Below are positions 24,253 through 31,532 of a stretch of DNA of 64,000 nucleotides, in pieces; position 1 is the stretch's first letter, and each line of letters opens with the position of its first letter. The stretch is from Streptomyces sp. NBC_00259 (GTDB taxonomy: Bacteria > Actinomycetota > Actinomycetes > Streptomycetales > Streptomycetaceae). Under the pieces are notes generated by a model, which was not told the origin of the DNA, did no database searches, and saw only the letters and a program-made list of their open reading frames with translations. The position numbers and the translations under genes are program-made. The stretch spans positions 7,505,501-7,569,500 of the forward strand of contig NZ_CP108080.1 of NCBI RefSeq assembly GCF_036181745.1, given 5' to 3'.

Positions 24253-25554
24253 TCAGCTCTCGTTCTTCCACTTGGCGGTCCAGTACGCGTCCCAGTCGGT
24301 GAGCAACTGCTCCTGCGTCATCTTGCCGAGCAGCACCTTCTGGACGTCCGCGTCGGCCTTCTGCGTCCACTCGGTGAACCAGGGCACACCACGGGGCTGG
24401 GTGACGGTGAGATACGTGTCCGGGTTCTGGTTCATCGTCACGTAGCTGGCCCACGGCCCGGTCTTGTAGAAGCTGTCCTCGCCGGCCTGCTTCAGGATCG
24501 GGACGAGACTGTTCTTCTTGGCGAACGTGGTCGACGCCTCGCCCTCCGACAGGAACTCGACGAGCTTGACGGCCTGGGCCTTGTGCTTACTGCCCTTGGC
24601 CACGCCCCACCCGGCGGTCGCCAGCGGCTGGACGGCCTTTCCGCCCGGACCCGCCGGCAGAGGCGCGGTGGTCCACTGATCCTCCTTGATCGCCTTGGAC
24701 TCCCGCACGGTCGCGATCACTTCCGGGTCCTGGAGCAGGAAGGCGGTGGAGCCGTTGGAGAACCCCTCGACCATCTCCGGGTAGCCCCAGGCGATGGAGG
24801 ACGGCGGCGAGCCCTTCTTGAACAGGTCGAAGTACGTCTTCAGGGCTTCGCGTGCCTCGGGCGCGGAGAAGATCGTGCGGCCGTCGGACAGCTTGTAGCC
24901 GTTGGCCGGGTCGATCCTGTCGGCGACGTACGCCTCGATGACCGCGGTGACGTTGCTGTTGGCGTTGGGCCCGCCCCGGAAGGCGTATCCGTAGCGGCGC
25001 TTGCCCGTGTCCTGGATGGCACTCGCCTGCTCGAGCAGGTCCTCCCAGGTGCCCGGCGGCTTGTCGTACCCGGCCTGGCCGGTGAGGTCGGTCCGGTAGA
25101 ACAGACTCAGCCCGTAGAAGCCGTAGGGCATGAAGTACGTCCGGCCCTCGGGGTCCTTCGCGGCCTTGGTGGCGTTGTCGGTCAGCCCCTGCCAGCCCTG
25201 CCAGCCCTTGAGGTCGGTGCTCATGTCGTGGAGCCAGCCGTTGTTGGACCAGGGGCCCACGGTGATGTCCCGGACCTCGAGCGTGTCGACACCGCTGCCG
25301 GACTGCAGCATCTGCTGGATCTTCTGGTCCGCCTGACCGGTCGGCGGCGAGACCAGGTTGACCTTGATCTTCGGGTTCTGCTTCTCGAAGTCCGCGATGA
25401 GCTGCTTCAGCACCTCCGTGCGGGCGGGGTTGGTCAGGCTCTCGACCATCTGCAGCGTGACGGTCCCGTCACTGGAGCCGCCCATGGCGGAGCAACCGGT
25501 CAGGGTCATGGTGAGGGCGAGGCCGAGCGCGGCGACTGCGTTCCTGCGTTTCAT
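24253..25554 (-). CDS. Extracellular sugar-binding lipoprotein of the ABC importer
   Basis: A 433-residue solute-binding protein. The signal peptide MKRRNAVAALGLALTMTLTG precedes the lipobox cysteine (LTGC, Cys21), so it is anchored on the outer face of the membrane. The remainder follows the family-1 (maltose/glycerol-phosphate) binding-protein pattern: LIADFEKQNPKIKVNLV near the start and FLSEGEASTTFAKKNSLVP in the C-terminal lobe. The ATG at 25554 has GGAGG 7 bases upstream; the longer frame includes sequence of the preceding gene's end. Its start overlaps the aminotransferase stop as ATGA, so both are on one mRNA. Confidence 0.93.
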   Translation of the reverse strand: MKRRNAVAALGLALTMTLTGCSAMGGSSDGTVTLQMVESLTNPARTEVLKQLIADFEKQNPKIKVNLVSPPTGQADQKIQQMLQSGSGVDTLEVRDITVGPWSNNGWLHDMSTDLKGWQGWQGLTDNATKAAKDPEGRTYFMPYGFYGLSLFYRTDLTGQAGYDKPPGTWEDLLEQASAIQDTGKRRYGYAFRGGPNANSNVTAVIEAYVADRIDPANGYKLSDGRTIFSAPEAREALKTYFDLFKKGSPPSSIAWGYPEMVEGFSNGSTAFLLQDPEVIATVRESKAIKEDQWTTAPLPAGPGGKAVQPLATAGWGVAKGSKHKAQAVKLVEFLSEGEASTTFAKKNSLVPILKQAGEDSFYKTGPWASYVTMNQNPDTYLTVTQPRGVPWFTEWTQKADADVQKVLLGKMTQEQLLTDWDAYWTAKWKNES

Positions 25555-26789
25555 CGCTGTCCTCCGTGGGACTGGTTGCGGGACCATGCGCCGAGCACGG
25601 GGACGCAGCGCTCGGCGAAGTACTCGAAATCGGCTGCCGTGTTGTACACATGCGTCGACAGGCGCAGAAAGCCGACGCCGCCGAAGCTGGTGAACGCGGT
25701 CGCGACCCCCAGCTCCCGGGCCACCCGGTCACGCAGCGCGTCGGCCTGCGCATGGGTGGCGGCCAGCGGGCCGGGGACACGCACCAGCCGCAGGGCGTTG
25801 ACCGGCATGCCCACGTCCACGCGGCAGTCCTCGCCGGTCAGTTCGGAGAAGGCCGTCGCGACGATCCGCTCCGCGTAGTCGGCCAGCTCGCGCATGTAGG
25901 TGCGGGCGGTCGTCCATCCCCAGGTGTCCTCGACGAAACCGAGGGCGGTGGGCGTGGCGAGATAGCTCGTGACGTCCACCGTCCCCTGGGTGTCGAAGCG
26001 GCCGGGGAAGGGCTCGGGAGCGCCCCACGAGTCGATCAGCGGGTAGAGGCTCTCACGCAGCTCCGTCCGCGCCACCAGCGCTGCCGTGCCCCGCGGGGCA
26101 CAGCCGAACTTGTGGAGGTTGCCGACCCAGACGTCGCAGTCGACTCCGGAGACGGGGTCCTCGGTCAGTCCGGGCACATGCGCGCCGTCCACGAGGATCG
26201 GGATGCCGCGCCTGCGGGCCTCTGCGGAGATCCGCTCCACCGGCATCCACCGCGCGGTCGCCGAGGTGATGTGGTCGAGGACGATGAGGCCGGTCGCTCC
26301 GCTCAGCTCCGCCACCACGCACGCGTAGGCGGTGTCCGCGTCGGCGTCGAGGGGCACATGGACCGTGCGGACCGTGCCGCCCCAGCGGCGGGCCAGACGC
26401 TCGGCGCCCATGGTCACCGCGCCGTAACCGTGGTCGGTGACCAGGACCTCGCCGCCCGGCCGCGCCGGCACGTTCGCGTACGCCACGCTCGCGCCGGCGC
26501 TGGCGTTGGGGACGAGAGCGAGATCGTCGGCCGCGACCCGGAGGAAGCCGGCGATCGCGCCACGTGCGGCCGCGACCTTTCCCGGCAGCGCGGGGAACCA
26601 CTCCACGGGTGAGGCGTCCATCTGCCGGCGCAGCCGGTTCTGCTCCTCCTGGGCCGACAGCGGGACCGCCCCGAACGACCCGTGGTTCAGGTGCTTGACC
26701 GCGGGATCGAGCGACCAGGCAGCGGCGGCGGGACGGCCGTCGGCGAGCACGAGGGGACGTGGGGCGGTGGTGAGGTCCGTCGTGCTCAC
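25551..26789 (-). CDS. PLP-dependent class V aminotransferase (isopenicillin-N-epimerase-like)
   Basis: About 412 residues, fold type I. The family start LNHGSFGAVPLSAQEEQNRL is present, as is the PLP-holding segment LIVLDHITSATA and LVDGAHVPG. The Schiff-base lysine is in WVGNLHKFGCAPRGTAAL. Members include isopenicillin-N epimerase, cysteine desulfurase-like enzymes and ergothioneine C-S lyase; the exact activity is not predictable. I favour the GTG at 26789 with GGAG 4 bases upstream; the ATG at 26813 is possible but has no good ribosome binding site. It is the first gene of the transporter operon, implying its substrate or product is linked to the imported solute. Confidence 0.85.
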   Translation of the reverse strand: MSTTDLTTAPRPLVLADGRPAAAAWSLDPAVKHLNHGSFGAVPLSAQEEQNRLRRQMDASPVEWFPALPGKVAAARGAIAGFLRVAADDLALVPNASAGASVAYANVPARPGGEVLVTDHGYGAVTMGAERLARRWGGTVRTVHVPLDADADTAYACVVAELSGATGLIVLDHITSATARWMPVERISAEARRRGIPILVDGAHVPGLTEDPVSGVDCDVWVGNLHKFGCAPRGTAALVARTELRESLYPLIDSWGAPEPFPGRFDTQGTVDVTSYLATPTALGFVEDTWGWTTARTYMRELADYAERIVATAFSELTGEDCRVDVGMPVNALRLVRVPGPLAATHAQADALRDRVARELGVATAFTSFGGVGFLRLSTHVYNTAADFEYFAERCVPVLGAWSRNQSHGGQR

Positions 26790-26922
26790 GAGACTCCAAG
26801 CGGGGCTAGACATCAGACAGACACCGGAAGAGGTGTGATGACTGGGCGAGATACTGCACGCCACGGGCCATGGATGCAAGGGTTCAGGCCATAGTTATCT
26901 GATGACTCTGCTTCTCGTCGTG

Positions 26923-26937
26923 GTCGTGTATGACGAC
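26923..26937. promoter_or_regulatory. Palindromic operator candidate for the GntR/FadR regulator
   Basis: GTCGT-GTATG-ACGAC is a perfect 5-bp inverted repeat between the divergent aminotransferase and GntR genes, the size and form expected for a FadR-subfamily dimer. Confidence 0.55.
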
Positions 26938-26992
26938 TGGCCTAGACTGCCCTTGCCCGGCGCTGCCGCTCGGGCCAACACGGGAGGAAGCG

Positions 26993-27742
26993 ATGTCCGC
27001 AGTCGACAAGGCGTTCCACGGCTTGCGCCGCATGATCTCCAGCGGTCGGCTCGGTGCCGGTCAGCGGTTTCCGCCGGAGGGCGATCTGTGCGAGGAGCTC
27101 GGGGTCTCGCGGAGTTCGCTGCGTGAGGCGGTGCGCATGCTCGCCGCGCTGGGCGCGGTCGAGGCGCGGCACGGCTCCGGCACCTTCGTCTCACAGCTGA
27201 GGCCGGAGGATCTCCTCGGCAGGCTGTCCCTGACGGTCGAACTGCTGCCGCTCGACGGCCTGCTGGAGCTCTTCGAGATCCGGCGGGTCCTGGAGTCGCA
27301 TGTGATGGCGCAGGCCGCCGCCCGGATCACGCCCCAGGAACTCAAGACCCTCCACGGCTTGCTCGACACGATCGAGGCCAGCGTGGACCCCGCGGAGTTC
27401 GCCGACTACGACCACCGCTTCCACGCGGAGATCGCCCGCATCGGCGGCAGTCCCTCCATGCAGGCGCTGCTGACGGTCTTCCGCTCGCGCTCCCGCCACT
27501 ACCGCGTCTTCGCGCTGCCCGAGGGACCGGATTTCAAGCGGGCGGGCGACGAGGACCACCGGGCGATCATCACCGCCCTGGCGAACCGCGACCCGGCAGC
27601 GGCGGCGAGCGCGGCCGCCGCGCACATCGCCCGCAGCGAACGGTGGCTCAGCGCCACCCGCCCGCCCGTGACCGAGGACGCGGTGACCGAGGACGCCGTG
27701 ACCGAGGACGCCGTGGACGAGCCGGCGAACGAGCTTGGCTGA
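26993..27742 (+). CDS. FadR-subfamily GntR transcriptional regulator
   Basis: A 249-residue regulator. The N-terminal winged helix-turn-helix contains FPPEGDLCEELGVSRSSLRE and ARHGSGTFVSQL. The C-terminal FCD domain keeps the metal/ligand residues in YDHRFHAEIARIGGSPSM and the final histidine in DEDHRAIITALANRD. The ATG at 26993 is chosen because GGAGG lies 5 bases before it. It is divergent from the aminotransferase-importer operon and most likely represses it until the imported substrate or a metabolite binds. The C-terminal tail is built from three exact 15-bp DNA repeats (VTEDA). Confidence 0.9.
   Translation: MSAVDKAFHGLRRMISSGRLGAGQRFPPEGDLCEELGVSRSSLREAVRMLAALGAVEARHGSGTFVSQLRPEDLLGRLSLTVELLPLDGLLELFEIRRVLESHVMAQAAARITPQELKTLHGLLDTIEASVDPAEFADYDHRFHAEIARIGGSPSMQALLTVFRSRSRHYRVFALPEGPDFKRAGDEDHRAIITALANRDPAAAASAAAAHIARSERWLSATRPPVTEDAVTEDAVTEDAVDEPANELG
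27668..27712. repeat. Three 15-bp direct repeats at the 3' end of the GntR gene
   Basis: GTGACCGAGGACGC(G/C) three times in tandem, encoding VTEDAVTEDAVTEDA in a disordered acidic tail. Confidence 0.85.
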
Positions 27743-27757
27743 CGGCGGCCCGCCGTC
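27741..27757. terminator. Short hairpin between convergent GntR and DUF5133 genes
   Basis: GACGGCG-GCC-CGCCGTC, a 7-bp stem overlapping the GntR stop codon. No T-run follows, as is usual in this GC range. Confidence 0.35.
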
Positions 27758-27775
27758 GGCGGTCCGGCGGTGCGG

Positions 27776-28054
27776 TCAGGCGACCAGCGTGACGTCGTCG
27801 TCGTCCGAGTGCCCCACGGACGTGGTGGCGCCGGTCGAGGGCGGGGGCAACGGAGTCGCGGTTCCCGCGGACGGGAGGAGCGCGTCGGCCGCCTCGAGCG
27901 CGTCCTCGATGGTGGTCGTCGCTGTCATCACACACAAGGTGTAGGTCACGTCGTCGAGGGCGCGACGGCTCTTCTCGTTCTTGGGTGCGGCAATGCGCAG
28001 GTCCGCGTAACGCGCCAGGAGACTCCGCAGCGCCTTGGGGTCCGGCATCAACAC
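27776..28054 (-). CDS. DUF5133 domain protein
   Basis: A 92-residue protein. It reads MLMPDPKALRSLLARYADLR and then RRALDDVTYTLCVMTATTTI, the typical body of the Streptomyces DUF5133 family, small proteins of unknown role often found near stress and regulatory genes. I chose the GTG at 28054 because GGAG is 8 bases upstream and relatives start at this MLMPDP; the frame is open further upstream to 28117. The C-terminal 25 residues are Pro/Thr/Asp-rich. It is divergent from the pyridoxamine-oxidase-like gene. Confidence 0.82.
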   Translation of the reverse strand: MLMPDPKALRSLLARYADLRIAAPKNEKSRRALDDVTYTLCVMTATTTIEDALEAADALLPSAGTATPLPPPSTGATTSVGHSDDDDVTLVA

Positions 28055-28296
28055 AGCGTCCACTCCTTCTTCTGATGTGTTCACCATGTGCCCCGCATTC
28101 ACCGAGCCATGCGGCATACATCAAATGCCCCTCAGGGGGTGGAGTGCGACTGCCGCGCCGGTGGCCGCCGCCCGCACTCGATCGGGGCCCACCGTCCCGC
28201 CGTACATCCGCGCGAACAACGACAACGCGTTTGACACGGAGTTAGAGTGCCGGAGCCTCCCCCCTTCATCCCCGACCGACGGCCCACAGGGAAACA

Positions 28297-28962
28297 GTGC
28301 GTTCCGTGAACTCCACCCAGTCCTCCGGTTCCGCAGGCGAACGCCGTCTGCAGCAGCTGCTCGGCACCACCGACCAGGCCGGCACCTTCTACGACCGCCA
28401 GGTGCAGCCCCGCCTCACCCCGCAGATGGCCGACTTCATCGGACGGCAGACGATGGCGTTCCTGTCCACGGCGGACGCCGCCGGAGCCTGCGACGTCACC
28501 TTCCGCGCCGGCCCCCCGGGCTTCGTCACCGTGCTGGACGACCGCACCCTCACCTACCCCGAGTACCGCGGCAACGGCGTGCTCGCCAGCGCCGGCAACA
28601 TCACCGAGAATCCGCATATCGGCCTGCTCTTCGTCGACTTCACCCAGGACCACATCGGCCTGCACGTCAACGGCACGGCGCGGTTGCACCGGGACGAGGA
28701 CCAGCGGCGTGTCCATCCCGACCTGCCCGTGGACACCGCTCCGGGGAGACGGCCCGAACTGTGGGTGCACATCACGGTGGAGGAGGCGTACGTCCACTGT
28801 TCCAAGCACATCCCGCACCTGGAGCCCGCGCCGCGTCCGCGCCCGCGGGCCGAACGCCCCAAGGACGCCGACTACTTCGCCCTCCGCTCCTCGCTCCTGC
28901 CCGCGCAGTGCGAGGGAGTGGGGACGTCGACGCCCACAGGACCGCTGCCGGGCCGGACCTGA
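28297..28962 (+). CDS. Pyridoxamine 5'-phosphate oxidase-family flavin/F420 split-barrel protein
   Basis: A 221-residue protein. The core runs from FIGRQTMAFLSTADAAGACD through FVTVLDDRTLTYPEYRGNGV and GLLFVDFTQDHIGLHVNGTA to ITVEEAYVHCSKHIPHL, the order and motifs of the PPOX-like family that binds FMN (or F420). The GTG at 28297 follows AGGGAAA; another GTG at 28306 is possible. The C-terminus is Pro/Arg-rich. Proteins of this type (general stress protein 26-like or nitric-oxide-binding flavoproteins) often accompany stress genes, which fits the neighbourhood, but the substrate is unknown. Confidence 0.85.
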   Translation: MRSVNSTQSSGSAGERRLQQLLGTTDQAGTFYDRQVQPRLTPQMADFIGRQTMAFLSTADAAGACDVTFRAGPPGFVTVLDDRTLTYPEYRGNGVLASAGNITENPHIGLLFVDFTQDHIGLHVNGTARLHRDEDQRRVHPDLPVDTAPGRRPELWVHITVEEAYVHCSKHIPHLEPAPRPRPRAERPKDADYFALRSSLLPAQCEGVGTSTPTGPLPGRT

Positions 28963-29014
28963 CCCGACCTCACGGCCGGGTCGCCGGGTATCGGTTCACC
29001 GGTCACGTCACCGA

Positions 29015-29063
29015 TCACTGGTCACTGGTCACTGGTCACTGGTCACTGGTCACTGGTCACAGG
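29015..29063. repeat. Heptanucleotide tandem repeat TCACTGG x6 plus one variant
   Basis: Six exact TCACTGG units (29015-29056) followed by TCACAGG (29057-29063). The last unit overlaps the TGA of the YihY gene on the minus strand. Similar GGTCAC elements precede the array at 28993-29013. Confidence 0.92.
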
Positions 29064-29962
29064 TCGCCGGGGGCCCGCGTCCGGGCGAGCTCGGCGTTGA
29101 ACTGCGCACCGGTGAGCAGCGCGAGGTTCGACACCCAGAGCCAGACCAGGAACACGATGAAGCCGGCGAGTGGTCCGTACAGCCGGTCGTAGGTGCCGAC
29201 GTGCGCGGTGTACGCCGCGAAGGCGAAGGAGGCGGTGAGCCACAGAACCACGGCCAGGCCGCCTCCCAGCGCCCGCTGCCGGGCTCCTTGCCCCAGGGCC
29301 GGGCCGGAGCGGAACAGCACCAGCACCATCGTGGCCGCGAGGCAGAGCAGCAGCGGCCACTTCAGTACGTTCCAGGTCGCGGCCGCCACACCGTCGAGGC
29401 CCAGGGCCCCTCCGAGGGCGGCGGCGAACTCCCCGCTGAGCGTGAGCACCAGGGCGCTCAGGACCAGGGCGACCAGCAGCGCGCAGGCCGTGGCGACGAC
29501 GCGGGGCATCGTCCGCCAGGCTGAGCGCCGGTCCTTCACCTCGTTCATCGCGTGCAGGGCACGGCGGAACACGGCCAGATAGCTGGATGCGGACCACAGC
29601 GAGCCCAGGGAGCCGATCACGGCGACCAGCCACGCCTCCGAGTGCCGCCCGGCCATTCCGCGCATCGCCCCTTCCAGCAGAGGGCGCGCCTGCGGTGGCA
29701 GGAGCGCGGCCGCTCGCTCGATCAGGGCGCCGGTCTGCGAGGCGTCGGCGATCCCGCTGAGGGACACGGTGACCAGCAGCATGGGGATGAGAGCGAGGAC
29801 CGCGTAGTACGTCAGCGCCGCAGCCCAGTCCGTGACGTCCTCGTTCCAGACGGACACGGGCGTACGGCGCAGGGATATGAGCAGTTCGCGCCGCGAGGGC
29901 ATCGCCCCGGGGAGGGTGCCGGCTCGCCGCGGCGGTCCGGTGCACGTGCGGTCACCTTGCAT
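29057..29962 (-). CDS. YihY/virulence factor BrkB-type membrane protein
   Basis: A 301-residue integral membrane protein with about six membrane segments. The signature segment WAAALTYYAVLALIPMLLV near residue 50 and the C-terminal YGPLAGFIVFLVWLWVSNLA are diagnostic of the YihY/BrkB (UPF0761) family, thought to be transporters or envelope proteins and often mis-called ribonuclease BN. The ATG at 29962 has AGGAG 6 bases upstream. The frame is open for 127 further codons upstream but without motifs. A heptamer repeat runs into its stop codon. Confidence 0.88.
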   Translation of the reverse strand: MQGDRTCTGPPRRAGTLPGAMPSRRELLISLRRTPVSVWNEDVTDWAAALTYYAVLALIPMLLVTVSLSGIADASQTGALIERAAALLPPQARPLLEGAMRGMAGRHSEAWLVAVIGSLGSLWSASSYLAVFRRALHAMNEVKDRRSAWRTMPRVVATACALLVALVLSALVLTLSGEFAAALGGALGLDGVAAATWNVLKWPLLLCLAATMVLVLFRSGPALGQGARQRALGGGLAVVLWLTASFAFAAYTAHVGTYDRLYGPLAGFIVFLVWLWVSNLALLTGAQFNAELARTRAPGDL

Positions 29963-30114
29963 GTCGTCTCCTGAGAGGGTCGGGCACCTCCCGCTCGGCC
30001 CGACCGTACGAACGACCGGCCGGGCGCTTCGTCGTCCGGTGCGACGGACGCCGCGGGGCGCGCACCGCCGCATGCGGGTCCGACGTGGCCGTCGGGAGAG
30101 GGCCGGTGAAAAGA

Positions 30115-30127
30115 TATGGTTGTTGTG
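30115..30127. promoter_or_regulatory. Half-conserved MarR-type site upstream of the first MarR gene
   Basis: TATGGTTG matches the left part of the palindrome at 30825-30837; the right half (TTGTG) is diverged. It lies about 85 bases before the first MarR start. Confidence 0.3.
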
Positions 30128-30210
30128 GCGGAGAGGGCCTCTGCCACTGGACCTGCGGCGGTACGCCGACGCCGTGAGATGAGGGCGACCGATTCGGAGT
30201 AGCGGCAGGT

Positions 30211-30711
30211 ATGGATGTGAACCACTCTCCTTCCCGGCGTCGACGGCATGAGACCTCTCCCGTGGGCCCGGAACTCGTCGAGCTCCTCGAGGTGCTGTGG
30301 GAGCGGGGCAGAGAGGTGTCCTACCCGCCCGTGTCGGCGTCACAGCTCCGGGTGCTCTACAGCCTCGACCGCGAGGAGGGCATCAACCTCCGGACGCTGG
30401 GCGAGCTGCTGGGCTCGGCGCCCCCGTCGGTGAGCCGACTCTGCGACCGGCTGGAGGCGCTCGGCTTCGTCCGCAGGCTCCCGAGCCAGGTCAGCAGACG
30501 TGAGCTGGAGTTGCATCTGACCGGTCACGGCAGGACCTATCTGCGGGAGCTGCGAGAGCGCCGGGACGCGTCCTTGCTGGAAGTGATCGCCGCGATGAAA
30601 CCGTCGGCGCGATCCGCCCTGCTCGCCGGTCTGGCGGGCTTCAGGAACGCACTCGACGAGACGGGACACGCTCCGGGCGTGCGTCCCGCCGGCGACGCAC
30701 GTACCGCCTGA
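30211..30711 (+). CDS. MarR-family transcriptional regulator (copy 1)
   Basis: A 166-residue winged-helix regulator. The domain runs from about residue 25: VSASQLRVLYSLDREEGINL, then LGELLGSAPPSVSRLCDRLE (recognition helix) and the wing RRLPSQVSRRELELHLTGHG. The ATG at 30211 follows GGCAGGT. The closely similar copy at 30986 keeps long identical stretches (VSASQLRVLYSL, RLCDRLEALGFV), so the pair arose by tandem duplication. The effector is unknown; nearby genes are PP2C phosphatases and STAS proteins rather than efflux pumps. Confidence 0.88.
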   Translation: MDVNHSPSRRRRHETSPVGPELVELLEVLWERGREVSYPPVSASQLRVLYSLDREEGINLRTLGELLGSAPPSVSRLCDRLEALGFVRRLPSQVSRRELELHLTGHGRTYLRELRERRDASLLEVIAAMKPSARSALLAGLAGFRNALDETGHAPGVRPAGDARTA

Positions 30712-30824
30712 GCCCGCGTGCCGCGGGGGAGCACCGCGGAAGCCGGGTCTTCACGGTACGAACACCGCACTGCCCCCCGACGGGCACACCGATCGGCGGT
30801 CCGGGCGGGTAGGCAAGGGAGAGT

Positions 30825-30837
30825 TATGGTTGCCATA
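30825..30837. promoter_or_regulatory. Perfect palindrome between the two MarR genes (likely operator)
   Basis: TATGG-TTG-CCATA is a perfect 13-bp inverted repeat about 150 bases upstream of the second MarR gene; its left half recurs upstream of the first copy. Confidence 0.45.
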
Positions 30838-30969
30838 CAGTACGTGCCTCGAGCCCGCCCGGTGACGCCCGCCGACCGGCGTGACCCGGTGACGGCGTTC
30901 AGGGGGCAGGGGCGCGGCACCCGGTCCTCGGCATCGGCGAGTACGTCCGGCACCGGCGAGCACGTCTGA
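30826..30969 (+). CDS. Possible 47-residue small protein between the MarR genes
   Basis: ATG at 30826 is preceded by AAGGGAGAGTT, a good ribosome binding site, and the frame runs to a TGA at 30969, 17 bases before the next MarR start. The peptide MVAIQYVPRARPVTPADRRD... is basic at first and Ser/Thr/Gly-rich at the end. No family is recognised. The ATG lies inside the palindrome, so this could be a leader peptide or chance. Confidence 0.3.
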   Translation: MVAIQYVPRARPVTPADRRDPVTAFRGQGRGTRSSASASTSGTGEHV

Positions 30970-30985
30970 TTTGGAGTGTCACGGC

Positions 30986-31486
30986 ATGAGCGCGAGTCCG
31001 GCTCCACCTTCGCGGCGGTCCGCCGATGCGGCACGAGCGGCGTGCGATGTCATCGAGATGCTCGAGATCCTGTGGGAAAGGGGCCGGGACACCGCGTCCG
31101 CGGTGTCGGCCTCGCAACTGCGCGTGCTCTACAGCCTGGAACGCGCGGACGGCATCAACCTGCGCACCCTCGGCGACGTGCTGGGCTCCGCGCCCTCGTC
31201 GGCCAGCAGGCTGTGCGACCGGCTCGAAGCGCTGGGGTTCGTGGAGCGCACGCCCAGTCCCGTGAGCCGGCGGGAGCTGACGCTCCGCCTGACCGCCCAT
31301 GGGAGGGCCTACCTCTCGGAGCTGCGCAGCCGGCGCGAGGAGATCCTTCTCGCCGCCATCGAAGCCATGGGTCCGGCGTCGCGCGCCGCTCTGCTGGAGG
31401 GCCTGAACGGTTTCCGGAACGCCGTCGCGGCCGAGGGCTCCACTCGGAGCCGGAGCGCGCAGGACGGTTCGGCCCGCCAGGCCTGA
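30986..31486 (+). CDS. MarR-family transcriptional regulator (copy 2)
   Basis: A 166-residue paralogue of the preceding MarR protein: VIEMLEILWERGRDTASAVS, VSASQLRVLYSLERADGINL, LGDVLGSAPSSASRLCDRLE and RTPSPVSRRELTLRLTAHGR. The ATG at 30986 has GGAG 9 bases upstream; the in-frame TTG at 30971 lies in that ribosome binding site. It converges with a PP2C phosphatase gene. The two paralogues may form heterodimers or regulate each other through the palindrome at 30825-30837; that is inference. Confidence 0.87.
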   Translation: MSASPAPPSRRSADAARAACDVIEMLEILWERGRDTASAVSASQLRVLYSLERADGINLRTLGDVLGSAPSSASRLCDRLEALGFVERTPSPVSRRELTLRLTAHGRAYLSELRSRREEILLAAIEAMGPASRAALLEGLNGFRNAVAAEGSTRSRSAQDGSARQA

Positions 31487-31532
31487 GCCGCGCCAGGCGA
31501 CCGGGCGCGCTCCGGGCCCGGCGGCCCGACCG

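Noticed and set aside
29015-29063. CRISPR array
   Set aside because: Repeat units are 7 bp, directly contiguous and without spacers.
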